From positions 186,001 to 250,000 of the forward strand of contig JAUIJL010000001.1 of assembly GCA_030431255.1 (NCBI GenBank): DNA of 64,000 bases, read 5' to 3'. The notes under the pieces are model-generated. The model saw only the letters and a program-made list of their open reading frames with translations, searched no databases and had not been told where the DNA came from. Of the stretch, positions 1-8,776 are shown piece by piece (the first letter of the stretch is position 1; every line of letters starts with the position of its first letter). Made by a program: the position numbers and the translations under genes. The DNA comes from Thermoanaerobaculia bacterium. GTDB lineage: Bacteria; Acidobacteriota; Thermoanaerobaculia; Multivoradales; J023.

Positions 1-683
1 TGGTAGATCTTTTCTTGGGAATGGCTGTGATTGTTGAAACAGCATTGGCCGGCGGTGCCCGTGGTCTTGTAGGCGTTGAAAGCGACGCCTTCCTCGAGCT
101 CCACAGGCTCGCCCAAGCGAATTGCTTCCAGGGCGTCCAATCGCTCCCGGGATATGAGGTAGAGACCGTGGGGCTCGAAACGGTGGATGGTCTCACCCAC
201 CATGATCTCGGATTGAGGGCTCAGCAATCCCCTCACGTAGGGGTCGACCACGTGATGTCGGTCCGGATCGTTTTCGGAAGAGAGCAGGCTCTCGTCTTGC
301 TCGTCCGAGCCTTCCAGGCTCGTTTCCAGGAATTCGATGTGGCTCAACAGCGACTCGAATCCGAGCCCCTCCGTGTAGTCCTGAAACGCGGACGCCAGTC
401 TCGGATCGCGCGCTCCCTCCGGCTCGGAGTCTTGGGAGCTCTGGTCGCGGATCTCTTGCTGCTCGGCGAGGTAATCAAAGACCGAAGCGAGGTGCTCCGC
501 GTCGCGGAAAACCAACATGTCGAGGTCTTGCTCCGGGGTCTCCGGCTGCGCCCAAATCGATTGAACGCACATGGACCAGAGCATGAGAGGCACGAGCACC
601 AGACCCGCCGAGCGTGGGGCTCGACGGGGGAGACGGCAAGTGGAAGCTTGGTGTCGCGGGCGGAAAGGGGTGTATGCGGGCAT
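1..683 (-). CDS. Secreted hypothetical protein, 3' end cut by window edge
   Basis: An open frame runs on the minus strand from an ATG at 683 to the window edge with no stop, so the C-terminus is missing. A GGAG ribosome-binding site lies six bases before the ATG. The N-terminus is Arg-rich followed by a hydrophobic stretch (about residues 28-44) ending in a plausible signal-peptidase site near SIWAQ, so export is likely. The mature part is acidic and includes a stretch like VDPYVRGLLSPQSEI followed by GETIHRF and GLYLIS, a pattern I associate from memory with uncharacterised secreted proteins of Bacteroidota-like genomes. The visible end contains TAGQCCFNNHS. It lies 89 bases downstream of the permease gene on the same strand and may be cotranscribed. 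No function is assigned. Confidence 0.75.
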   Translation of the reverse strand, partial: MPAYTPFRPRHQASTCRLPRRAPRSAGLVLVPLMLWSMCVQSIWAQPETPEQDLDMLVFRDAEHLASVFDYLAEQQEIRDQSSQDSEPEGARDPRLASAFQDYTEGLGFESLLSHIEFLETSLEGSDEQDESLLSSENDPDRHHVVDPYVRGLLSPQSEIMVGETIHRFEPHGLYLISRERLDALEAIRLGEPVELEEGVAFNAYKTTGTAGQCCFNNHSHSQEKIY

Positions 684-772
684 CTTTGGCTCCTACAAAT
701 CGTTGCGAAAAGGGGCGAGACGATTTGTAGGCGGAAAGGGGCCGCATTTCCCCTCATCGGTCTGACGGGGGT

Positions 773-3247
773 CTATTCGTGCAAGGCTTCGGCTGGAGCG
801 ATACGGGTGGCTCTCCAGCCCGGGATCGCGCAGGCGAGCAACGAGACCGCCGCCAGCAGGCCCATGGTTTGGAGGGTCACACCGGGATCCATGGCCTCTA
901 TACCGTAGAGCTGTTTAGCGAGGAGCTCCCGCACCGCGAAGGCTCCGGCCAAACCGAGGGACAAGCCGATGCCGAGGATCCACAGACCCTCGCGCAGAAC
1001 CAAGCCGAAAATCCCACCGGCGGACGAGCCGAGGGCCATGCGGATACCCATCTCCCGGCTGCGCTTGGCGACCCAATAGGCGAGCACTCCGTAAAGACCC
1101 ACCGCAGCGAGGAAGAGGGCCACGGCGCCGAAAATCAACGACAACAGCATCGGCGAGCGACGGGCGGTCAAGGCGCCGGCGACCCGCTCTTCCATGGTTC
1201 GCACATCGAAGACCGGCAGCTCCGGATCCAGCTCCCGAAACACCGAGCGCACCGCAGGCATCCATGCTGCCGGCTCGGCGGGAGAGCGAATGGCGAAGGT
1301 CATGCCTCGCCGGGGTTCCTGGCTCATGGGGAAGTAGTAGACACCGAAGCGGTTGCCACCGTCTTCGAGATTCTTGAGCTTCACCGATTCCACCACACCG
1401 ACCACCGTCAGCCACTCCGGATCTGGACCGGGGTCGGTGAGGTTGTCCATGTTCTGAGGCAGGAACATGCGTTTACCGATCGGGTCCTGCTCTCCCCAGA
1501 AGAAAGTGGCCAGCATGTGGTCGACGATGACGGTTCTGGCGGCTTCGGGGCCGTCTCGCAGATCGAAAGATCGCCCCTGGAGCAGCTCGATGCCCATGGC
1601 GCGGAAGTAGTCCGGGCCACACACCACCCGACCCGGCGAGACCACCGATTCCCCTGGGCGGTGCTCATAACCCTCGGGAAAAATCACACTGTCGCTGTTG
1701 TTTCCACCGAGGGGAATGGTGTCCGTGGCATCTACCGCTTCCACACCGGGGAGGGCTTGCAAGGCCGCCGTCGCCCGGTCTTTGAATGCCCTGAGGTCGT
1801 CGTCCTCGGCGTAGCGGGAGCTGGGCAGGGAGATGGCGGCAGTGGTCACCCCGGCGATGTCGAAGCCCGGATCGCTGGAGAGCACTTGGCGAAAGCTGGC
1901 CAGCAGCAAGCCGGCGCCGATCAGAAGGACGAAGGCGAAGGCCACCTGGGCGGTGACCAAGGCCCGGCCCAACAGTCGAGCTCCCTTACCGCCGGTGCCA
2001 CCCCGTCCCTCTTCCCTCAGCACGGAATTGAGGTCGAGGCGCATGACTCGAAAGACGGGAATGGTGCCGAAAATCACACCCAAGACCAGTGAAAGCACGA
2101 GCGTCACCAAGAGGGCGGAGGCGTCCATGGAGATTTCTGCGCCCCGGGGCAGGGTGTCCATGCCCAGGCCGCGCAAAGCGATCAGGCCGGCTTGGCCGAC
2201 GCCGAGACCCAAGATGCCGCCGATGAGGCTCAACAGAATGCTCTCGGTGAGCAGCTGGCGGGCCACCCGACGGCGACCGGCTCCGAGGGCGACCCGGGTG
2301 GAAAGCTCCTTGAGGCGGGTGGTTGACCGAACCAGGATGAGATTGGCCAGATTGACGCAGGCGATCAGCAGCACGAACGCGACACCACCCCACAGCAGGT
2401 AGAGCGTCGAGCGCACGTCCCGGACCATGTCGTCGAGAAAGGGGTGGACCTCGGTGTGGAATCCTGCGTCGATCAGCAGCTGCCGGAAATTTGGGAACCG
2501 CTCCAGATTGGCTGCGTTGATGGCGTCGATTTGCTCTTGGGCTTGGGCGAAGCCGGCGCCCGGTGCCAGACGGGCGATCATCGACCAGCTATTGCTGTGA
2601 CGAGATTCGTCGGCCTTTTGCTCTTCGGTGAAAGCCGCGGGCAGCCACAGGCGGACCTCCGGGTCGACGAAAAGAAAGTCGGCGTCCATCACGCCCACCA
2701 CGCGGTGGGGCTCACCGTCGATTCTGAGATCCCGGCCGATCACCGAGGTATCCCCGGCGAAGAGCTGTTGGTGCAGGGCATGGCCGAGCACCACGACTTT
2801 TTCTTCGCCCAGCTCGCCTTCTTGGTCGGTAAAGGTGCGTCCGTGCTGCGCGGAAACCCGCAGCACGTTGAAGAAGGACGGGGTCACGGTCATGCCCTGG
2901 ACTCGCCTCGGAGTGCCCGTGTCGCTGCCGAGGGTGCGATTGCCGGTCCGGTAAAGGGCCGATTGCTCGAAGGCATCGACCCCGGCTCGGCGGTCGAAGT
3001 AGTCGGGCACACCGTTCGAGGCCCTGGGAGCACCGGCATTCGGGTAGCTGTTGAAGATCCTCACCAGGCGGTGGGGCTGCTCGAAGGGTAGGGGCTCGAG
3101 AAGCACGGAGTCCACCACGCTGAACATCGCCGTGTTGGCGCCGATCGCCAGGGCCAGGGTGAGAATAGCGGTCAAGGCAAAGGCCTTCTCTTTGACCAAT
3201 AATTTCAATCCGAATCTTAGATCTGCGAGCAAGGTGTCCATGGGCAT
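773..3247 (-). CDS. FtsX/MacB-type permease of the acidobacterial orphan (ADOP) family
   Basis: An 824-residue inner-membrane protein. The N-terminus (DLRFGLKLLVKEKAF, then ALTAILTLALAIGANTAMF) is the signature opening of the duplicated orphan permeases common in Acidobacteriota. The order is transmembrane helix, MacB-like periplasmic core (about 50-250), FtsX three-helix domain (about 280-400), a central helix near 430, a second periplasmic core (about 455-680) and a second FtsX domain (about 695-815). Both halves of an ABC permease dimer are therefore in one chain. No ATP-binding subunit lies beside it, as is usual for this family; it probably borrows an ATPase or works in signalling. ATG starts at 3247 and 3241 are both possible. 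Substrate unknown. Confidence 0.9.
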   Translation of the reverse strand: MPMDTLLADLRFGLKLLVKEKAFALTAILTLALAIGANTAMFSVVDSVLLEPLPFEQPHRLVRIFNSYPNAGAPRASNGVPDYFDRRAGVDAFEQSALYRTGNRTLGSDTGTPRRVQGMTVTPSFFNVLRVSAQHGRTFTDQEGELGEEKVVVLGHALHQQLFAGDTSVIGRDLRIDGEPHRVVGVMDADFLFVDPEVRLWLPAAFTEEQKADESRHSNSWSMIARLAPGAGFAQAQEQIDAINAANLERFPNFRQLLIDAGFHTEVHPFLDDMVRDVRSTLYLLWGGVAFVLLIACVNLANLILVRSTTRLKELSTRVALGAGRRRVARQLLTESILLSLIGGILGLGVGQAGLIALRGLGMDTLPRGAEISMDASALLVTLVLSLVLGVIFGTIPVFRVMRLDLNSVLREEGRGGTGGKGARLLGRALVTAQVAFAFVLLIGAGLLLASFRQVLSSDPGFDIAGVTTAAISLPSSRYAEDDDLRAFKDRATAALQALPGVEAVDATDTIPLGGNNSDSVIFPEGYEHRPGESVVSPGRVVCGPDYFRAMGIELLQGRSFDLRDGPEAARTVIVDHMLATFFWGEQDPIGKRMFLPQNMDNLTDPGPDPEWLTVVGVVESVKLKNLEDGGNRFGVYYFPMSQEPRRGMTFAIRSPAEPAAWMPAVRSVFRELDPELPVFDVRTMEERVAGALTARRSPMLLSLIFGAVALFLAAVGLYGVLAYWVAKRSREMGIRMALGSSAGGIFGLVLREGLWILGIGLSLGLAGAFAVRELLAKQLYGIEAMDPGVTLQTMGLLAAVSLLACAIPGWRATRIAPAEALHE

Positions 3248-3329
3248 CTCGGTGAGGTCGTCGTGAGAGGTGGGCCGTTGAGTCGGTCATCTTCCGTGTC
3301 TGATGCTTAAGACGTCGCCCGCCAGGAAT

Positions 3330-3359
3330 TTGTTACGGCATCGAAAGAATTCATAAAAT
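3330..3359 (+). promoter_or_regulatory. Possible sigma-70-type promoter before the small Cys-rich gene
   Basis: TTGTTA at 3330-3335 and TAAAAT at 3354-3359 are separated by 18 bases in a locally AT-rich patch, pointing toward the gene that starts at 3477. The -10 runs directly into an inverted repeat. This is a prediction by eye. Confidence 0.35.
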
Positions 3360-3387
3360 CATGACAATATGACCTATTTGGTCATGA
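3359..3387. promoter_or_regulatory. Inverted repeat, possible operator
   Basis: TCATGAC at 3359-3365 is repeated inverted as GTCATGA at 3381-3387. Inside it, ATGACC (3369-3374) and GGTCAT (3380-3385) form a second perfect pair around TATTT. It sits just after the predicted -10, between the permease and the small secreted protein. The position fits a repressor site; the regulator is unknown. Confidence 0.4.
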
Positions 3388-3476
3388 AAGTATGGCCTCT
3401 ACTATTCATGGTCTGACGGGCGGGTCGGTCTTCGTTCGATCCTGCTCGTTTGGCCGAAAACCATCGGAGCCTTCAC

Positions 3477-3773
3477 ATGAAGAGATCTTTGTGCTCGCTG
3501 TTTTTCCTTGTCCTGCTCGCTACCTCTGCCGTCGCTTCGACCGCCCCTGTGGCCACGGTGTCCGTCGACACCGGTGTGACCTCGGTCAGTGATCTGCTCG
3601 GCACCACGCCTTTTTGGATGAACGTCGAGACCTCTTTCATCTGCCCGCCCGACAACGGCCCCTACACCTGCTCGTACGACCACGAGTGCCAGCGCTATTT
3701 CATGCTGCCGTCGAACTATGTCTGCGTGAATCCGTCGGGACAGCTCTGCGGCGGCCACTGCGAGCCCTGCTGA
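3477..3773 (+). CDS. Small Cys-rich secreted protein
   Basis: A 98-residue protein. I chose ATG 3477 over the longer 3450 frame because GGAG lies at 3466-3469 and translation then begins directly with a classic signal peptide (MKRSLCSLFFLVLLATSAVA). The mature part of about 78 residues is hydrophilic. Its last 45 residues carry seven cysteines in the order FIC, YTC, HEC, YVC, QLCGGHC and EPC, followed by the stop. Such density suggests disulfides or metal binding in the periplasm or outside the cell. It is a single-gene unit: a possible promoter and inverted repeat lie upstream and a strong terminator downstream. I recognise no family; short secreted peptides like this can be signalling, bacteriocin-like or inhibitor proteins, but nothing here decides that. 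Confidence 0.7.
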   Translation: MKRSLCSLFFLVLLATSAVASTAPVATVSVDTGVTSVSDLLGTTPFWMNVETSFICPPDNGPYTCSYDHECQRYFMLPSNYVCVNPSGQLCGGHCEPC

Positions 3774-3835
3774 TCTTCTTGGGTTAGAACCGGCCGGGAA
3801 CGCGCTCGCGCGACCCGGTCAAGCGACCCATTCAA

Positions 3836-3863
3836 AAAAGGGCCGGCTTTCGCCGGCCCTTTT
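3836..3863. terminator. Bidirectional Rho-independent terminator
   Basis: A perfect 12-base-pair stem (AAAAGGGCCGGC pairing with GCCGGCCCTTTT) around a TTTC loop. The T-tract on one side and A-tract on the other let it end both the small secreted gene (+) and the converging sulfatase-like gene (-). Confidence 0.9.
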
Positions 3864-3907
3864 CGATGCAGTTTTTCGATGAAGTGTTAGTTGGGGCTCT
3901 GCAGGTG

Positions 3908-6319
3908 CTAATCCACGTAACCCAAGCTGCGGAGCTGCTCGAGCTGCTCGGCGCTCATCTCGCTGGTGACGTCTTCCTCGGCCAGACGTTGCTTTTCCGC
4001 CCAGGACAGCATTTGCTTCAGGTCCGCGGCCAACGATTCGACCGTCTCGGGGTGCTGGGCCACGAGATCGGTTTGGTCGAGGGGATCTTGAGAACGGTCG
4101 TAAAGCTCGAAGATGTCGGGCTCGCCGGGGTACCACACCAGCTTCCATTGATGATCGACGATGGCGAAGCTGGTCTTCTCGTCCGGCGGGGCCTTGTGCT
4201 CCACAAAAGCGGGTTGGGCCCGCAGATCTTCGCCGCGCATCTTCGGCACCCAGCTTCGGCCCTGGAGGCGTTCCGGTGCGCTGAGGCCCGCGAGCTCGAT
4301 TAGAGTCGGCATCAGGTCGATGGTTTGGGAGACTTCTTCCACCACTTTGCCGGCGGGCACGCGGTGTCCCCAAAGCACCATCGGCACGTTGGCGACCTCT
4401 CCGTAGACGGTCCTGCCGTGCCAATGCTCGCCGTGCTCGAGAAACTCCTCGCCGTGATCGGCGACGAAGGCGAAAAGGCTCCGCTCCTTCAGCCCGAGCT
4501 CGTCGAGGCGGGAGAACAAACGGCCTACCTGATCGTCCATGCCACGGATCGAGCCGTCGTACCAGGCTTTCTCGTGTCGCACGAAGGTGTCCGCGTCGAC
4601 GCCGGCTTGGGCGAGCTCGTCGCGATTCGGTGCCAGAAATCGCTGGAATAGGGGTTTCTTGATCACCGGACGGACTTTCTCCGCCTGGATCTCAAAGGTT
4701 GCTGCTTGCTCGGGGGTCGCCCAAAGGGAGTCGTAGGGCTCGGCGGGTCGGAACGGGCTGTGGGCGTCCATGGCGTGGATCAAGGCGAAGGTCGGCACGT
4801 CCCGGTGCTCGTCCAGCCAATCGAGATAAGCGCTCACCCAGGCCTTGGCGGTTTTGCTCTGATATTCGCCGATGTCCGTTCCAGTACGGGCGCCGAATTC
4901 GTACATGACCTCTACGCCCTGGTGCAGGTTGGTGAGCTGACCGGAAAAAGGCACTGAGGAGGTGGCGAAGGTCGCGTATCCCGCTTGGCGGAAGACCTCG
5001 GCCAAGGTGGTTTCACCCACGGAGATGCGGTCGTGCAAGCCCACGACCCCGGTGGTCGAGGGATAGAGGGAAGTCAATATCGACGGCACGCTGACTTTCG
5101 TCCAAGTGGCTTGGGCAACGGTGTTCTCGAAGCGTGTGCCCTCCTGGGCCAGCCGAGCGAGGGTCGGCGCGGTGTCGCGGTCGTATCCCCAGGCTTCCAG
5201 GTGATCGGAGCGCAGGGTGTCTGCGATGAACAACACCACCGCCTGGGGCCGGTCGTTTCCCGCGGTTTCGGACGGTGCGGAAGATGGGGCCGCTTCCGTC
5301 GCCGACCTCACCGTCGGGGCACCCCAGAAGGCGAGACTGCCTTTCGGGCCGTCGGCGGTCAATCGCAGCTCGACTTCCTTGCCCGCCCACGGGCCGAGGT
5401 CCAGCCGGGTCGACGACCAAGAGTCCATATTCTCCGCCCGCAGCTCGGCGACGGTGGTGAGCTCGTCGCCCTCCGCCACCTCTACGCGGAAGGTGGGTGA
5501 TTCCGGCTCGATGGTTCCAATGGCCAGGTGCAGCCACGGCTGGGGCGGCAGGGTCAACGCCATCTTCACCGTCTCCGGGGCGCGAGAAACCAACGACTCA
5601 CGGAAGATCTCGCCCAATCCGTGCCAGCCGGGCCCCGAGTCGATCGAGGCAAGGCGTTCCTTGCGAAATACCAACCGCGCCGACTCGATAGAGAATCTAG
5701 CGTCCGCCGCATTGGTGGGTCGGATCAGAAGCCGCTGGATCGACTTTTGGGCCAAGGGCATTTCCAGCAGGAAGACTTTGTCCAACACCACCGAATAGGT
5801 CGTCGCTTCGGGAGCCGAGTCTTCTGCGTCCGCCGAGCTCGGCACCATCGGGCTCGACAAGGGCCACTCCTCAATTCGGCCGACCACGGCCGGTAGGGGC
5901 GGCCCGGGCTCCAGGACAGGATGCATCGCCACGCGATTTCCAGCCTCCGCGGACAATCGAATCTCCACCGACCACAGCTCGTCGTCGAGGCCTAGGGGAG
6001 TCGCGAAATCCACCGCGATGATCGGCGCGGCCGAGCTCGATCGACCCACCAATCGGCCGTCTTCCACCTTCAAATCGTCGATGCCTTGAACCGCCTTCCA
6101 CTCCGCCTCGACCCCGGAGCCGTCGAAACGAAGCTCGGCCCTGGGAGGCACCTCCGGCGCCGGCTCCGGATTCTCGATCTCGGCCTCGCTCCAATGCTCA
6201 ACCCATGACACGACACTCGGTGCCAACGGTGTGTCGGAGCCGTTTTTCGACCCGGGGCAGCCGGTGCAGATGGAAAATACGAACAAACAAGCCACGGCGT
6301 GAAACCAAATGGACTTCAT
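3908..6319 (-). CDS. Sulfatase-superfamily lipoprotein (atypical active site)
   Basis: An 803-residue protein. Start chosen at 6319 because GAGGAGA precedes it and the protein then opens with a lipoprotein signal (ICTGC, lipidated Cys at 21). Residues about 40-340 form a novel-looking, beta-rich N-terminal region. From about 355 the alkaline-phosphatase/sulfatase fold begins: FIADTLRSDHLEAWGYD binds metal, followed later by HAMDAHSPF and VADHGEEFLEHGEHWHG. The usual formylglycine motif C/S-X-P-X-R reads S-V-P-S-I (Ser410): the Cys is a Ser and the Arg is absent. It may therefore be a phospho- or sulfo-transferase or hydrolase without formylglycine. It lies 97 bases downstream of the DUF1302 gene on the same strand and could belong to that operon. 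Confidence 0.85.
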   Translation of the reverse strand: MKSIWFHAVACLFVFSICTGCPGSKNGSDTPLAPSVVSWVEHWSEAEIENPEPAPEVPPRAELRFDGSGVEAEWKAVQGIDDLKVEDGRLVGRSSSAAPIIAVDFATPLGLDDELWSVEIRLSAEAGNRVAMHPVLEPGPPLPAVVGRIEEWPLSSPMVPSSADAEDSAPEATTYSVVLDKVFLLEMPLAQKSIQRLLIRPTNAADARFSIESARLVFRKERLASIDSGPGWHGLGEIFRESLVSRAPETVKMALTLPPQPWLHLAIGTIEPESPTFRVEVAEGDELTTVAELRAENMDSWSSTRLDLGPWAGKEVELRLTADGPKGSLAFWGAPTVRSATEAAPSSAPSETAGNDRPQAVVLFIADTLRSDHLEAWGYDRDTAPTLARLAQEGTRFENTVAQATWTKVSVPSILTSLYPSTTGVVGLHDRISVGETTLAEVFRQAGYATFATSSVPFSGQLTNLHQGVEVMYEFGARTGTDIGEYQSKTAKAWVSAYLDWLDEHRDVPTFALIHAMDAHSPFRPAEPYDSLWATPEQAATFEIQAEKVRPVIKKPLFQRFLAPNRDELAQAGVDADTFVRHEKAWYDGSIRGMDDQVGRLFSRLDELGLKERSLFAFVADHGEEFLEHGEHWHGRTVYGEVANVPMVLWGHRVPAGKVVEEVSQTIDLMPTLIELAGLSAPERLQGRSWVPKMRGEDLRAQPAFVEHKAPPDEKTSFAIVDHQWKLVWYPGEPDIFELYDRSQDPLDQTDLVAQHPETVESLAADLKQMLSWAEKQRLAEEDVTSEMSAEQLEQLRSLGYVD

Positions 6320-6416
6320 TCTGTCTCCTCGGACGATTCGAAGGGTTGGGCGGGACCTCATTCTACACATCCGGGTTCCTGATTTTGGGATCACGAAAGG
6401 TGGCAAGTCGCGACCA

Positions 6417-7844
6417 TCAAGGGCTCCAAGATCCGCCGATCACCAACCTGTCGCGGCTGTCGAATTGACCGAAGATGCCATCCGGGTCGCCGTAGAAGAC
6501 GTCGATGCCGACTTCCAGGCGCAGGGTGTCGGTCCAGTCGAAGCGCACCTCGGCTCGGGCCAGACCGTCGTCGAGGTCGAGGTCGTGGAGCCACAGCAGC
6601 TCCGCGGTGAGGCGCTCGTTGAGGAAGGTTCGACGCAGCAGACCGGAGAGACGGGTTTCGCCGGATTCGAAGGGCAGGCCTTCCGGGGCGTCGGTCAGAC
6701 GGTTGCGGAAGAGCTGCACGGACCACACGGTGTCGGTGAAGCCGTAGCCGTCGACACCCACGACCCAAGCCAATTCGCCGCTGCGCTCGATGCCGTCCGG
6801 GTCCGCGAGATCGGTGACGTTGACGTAGCGGTCGGTGGTGTATCCCACCTCACCGCGAAGGGTGAGGTCGCCGAAGGTGTTGGCAAAGGTACCGCCCACC
6901 AAGTGAGTGCGTTGATAGGTCGGGCTGACGATGACTTTCGGGCCGACTTCAGAGTGCTCCAGGGTCCGCTCGGGCACCGGGGTGTCTGCGTAGTGGTAGA
7001 GGTAGTTGAAGGTCAGATCCCAGCCGGCGAGGAACCTGGAGAGGCGGAATCCGGCGTCGGAATCGCTGAAAAAACCGTCCGGCCGCCGAGCCGGCTCGAC
7101 ATCCACCGGTATTCCCGGTGGAGGCGAAGGCACGAGCCGAGGCGAGGTGATTTCGAAGAGGGCTCCCGCCTCCGGCAGCCGGTGGTAGGTGCGGTCGGGG
7201 ATCCAGAACGCCTCCAGAGCCCACGGGCCGATCGGCACCTCGGCGCGAACGGCCCACAGAGGAATTCGAGACGACTCGAAGTCTTCCAGGATGAATTCTC
7301 GAAAGTCTTGGGGATTGACCACGTCCAGCACCTTGAGGCCGTCGGCCTTGCCCCATACGATCTGTTGTTTACCGAGGGTCCACCAGATTTCACCCTGTTG
7401 GGTTTCCAGGTAGAGCTCCCGCAGCTCGAGCTCGGTCCGATCGCCCAGCTCGAGGGGCTGGTGGATGGACGCGGCTTCCAATCCCGAGATTCGGCCCGGC
7501 ACGAGACGATCGAAGGCGTCGGCGCGTAGTCGCATAGAGCCGTGCAGCCGGGTGCCGGGTCCCAGCTGCCAATCCAGCTCCGGATTCCAGCTGAGCTCAA
7601 AGCTCTGGTACCGGGAGCCGCCGGCAGCATCGTCTTGTTCCGGATCGCGGGCCCTCGCCGGATCGAGGCTCAGGGCCCAATGCCAGGAGATCGAGTGACG
7701 GATCTCCGGTCGCTCCGGTCGCGCATCTGAGTCGGTCGCCGAGGGAGCGGCTGGGGCAGCGAGGGTCGCCCAGGCAAAAACCGAGGCCAAGACCCAGGCG
7801 GTGACGACCCTAGTCGGGATCGGTCTGGGGATTTGGGAACGCAT
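6417..7844 (-). CDS. DUF1302-like outer-membrane beta-barrel protein
   Basis: A 475-residue protein. Start taken at 7844, giving a signal peptide (TAWVLASVFAWATLAAP); the longer frame to 8018 overlaps the upstream gene. The mature part alternates short strands with aromatic girdles (RYQSFELSWNPELDW, LRLEVGIDVFYGDP) and ends in WSP, as outer-membrane barrels do. WTLGKQQIVWGKADGLKVLDVVNPQDFREF is typical of the DUF1302 family, for example KQQIVWGKADG. The family usually sits beside an RND/MMPL pump and a LolA-like protein, exactly as here (13 bases downstream of the LolA-like gene). The inferred role is the outer-membrane exit or entry port of a lipid or hydrophobic-compound transporter. Substrate unknown. 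Confidence 0.8.
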   Translation of the reverse strand: MRSQIPRPIPTRVVTAWVLASVFAWATLAAPAAPSATDSDARPERPEIRHSISWHWALSLDPARARDPEQDDAAGGSRYQSFELSWNPELDWQLGPGTRLHGSMRLRADAFDRLVPGRISGLEAASIHQPLELGDRTELELRELYLETQQGEIWWTLGKQQIVWGKADGLKVLDVVNPQDFREFILEDFESSRIPLWAVRAEVPIGPWALEAFWIPDRTYHRLPEAGALFEITSPRLVPSPPPGIPVDVEPARRPDGFFSDSDAGFRLSRFLAGWDLTFNYLYHYADTPVPERTLEHSEVGPKVIVSPTYQRTHLVGGTFANTFGDLTLRGEVGYTTDRYVNVTDLADPDGIERSGELAWVVGVDGYGFTDTVWSVQLFRNRLTDAPEGLPFESGETRLSGLLRRTFLNERLTAELLWLHDLDLDDGLARAEVRFDWTDTLRLEVGIDVFYGDPDGIFGQFDSRDRLVIGGSWSP

Positions 7845-7857
7845 GGTCTTGGGACGA

Positions 7858-8709
7858 TCAAAGGCCCCGACGCAGGGAGCCCTCGGTGAATAGGTTGTCG
7901 TCGATTTCGAGGTCGTATTGGACCTCGGAGAAGGTGAAGATCGTGCGGTGCTCCGTCTGGTGATGGTCCACCTCCAGACGATGGGAGGTCCAGATTCCGT
8001 CGATCTCCCGAATCTCAAGGCTGCGGGTGGTCTTCAGCGGTTCGCCGCGGGTGTCCCAGAATTCCGTCAGCCGGCTGATCCAGATCTTCGCGTCCACCCA
8101 CAGGACGACCCTACCGTAACCCAGCTCTTTGGCGACCTCTTCGGAGATGGGAGTGGCCTCCACGACCCACACCGTGTGTCCGTCCACGGAATCCGCCCGC
8201 AGGGTTCGGAAGCGATAATCCTCGGCGGCGATTTTCGACTCTTTCTTGATGTCCTCGTAGGTGAAGTCGGTGCCGAGGAAATAGTCTCCACGGTCGGAGG
8301 CAGAAATCCGGCGGACCTTGCGCAGGGCGGGCAAATAGAGCCATTGGTCGTCGTCTCGGTCGGCTTGGGCATAGTCGTAGGTCAAGAAAGCGGTGTCTCG
8401 AATATTGTTCGGAGAAAGATAGAAAATCGCCGTTCGTTTTTCATCGCCGAAATACTTTCGAAAGCCGCGGGTTTCCCGCTTGCGCTCCTTGCCCCGGCGA
8501 TCGATGAGCTTCATGGTCAGATCCCGGGTCAGGGTCACACCATCGTGTCGAGCATTGACCCTTTCGACCACCGACTCCCCGCTCGGAAGGTCCAAGGGCC
8601 GTGAATCGATCACTGGGTCCGATGCCGAGAGAGCCGCCGCGCTCAGGGCGAGCAGGGGCACGAAGAGGATCGCTGTGCGAATGGGCGAGGTGTTGGTGTT
8701 GGGTTTCAT
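7858..8709 (-). CDS. LolA-like outer membrane lipoprotein-sorting family protein
   Basis: A 283-residue protein starting at ATG 8709 with GAGGA a few bases upstream, and a signal peptide ending near ALSAS. The mature part is a LolA/LolB-like half-barrel: VERVNARHDGVTLTRDLTMKL, then DYAQADRDDDQWLYLPALRKVRR and DYFLGTDFTYEDI, motifs of the 'outer membrane lipoprotein-sorting protein' family that accompanies MMPL pumps (key blocks LYLPALRKVRRI and GTDFTYEDI). It is inferred to carry a hydrophobic ligand across the periplasm between the RND pump encoded upstream (67 bases away) and the barrel encoded 13 bases downstream. It is not the housekeeping LolA. Confidence 0.85.
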   Translation of the reverse strand: MKPNTNTSPIRTAILFVPLLALSAAALSASDPVIDSRPLDLPSGESVVERVNARHDGVTLTRDLTMKLIDRRGKERKRETRGFRKYFGDEKRTAIFYLSPNNIRDTAFLTYDYAQADRDDDQWLYLPALRKVRRISASDRGDYFLGTDFTYEDIKKESKIAAEDYRFRTLRADSVDGHTVWVVEATPISEEVAKELGYGRVVLWVDAKIWISRLTEFWDTRGEPLKTTRSLEIREIDGIWTSHRLEVDHHQTEHRTIFTFSEVQYDLEIDDNLFTEGSLRRGL

Positions 8710-8776
8710 ATGGGTTGTCCTCGGGAGGTTTTCAAGAAGAGTCGTGTTTGGGCTGGATTCGGTCGCGTCGAACGGC

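Noticed and set aside
15-908. Plus-strand open frame at the left edge
   Set aside because: The opposite strand encodes a secreted protein with a ribosome site and signal peptide; the plus frame crosses its upstream region and enters the permease gene.
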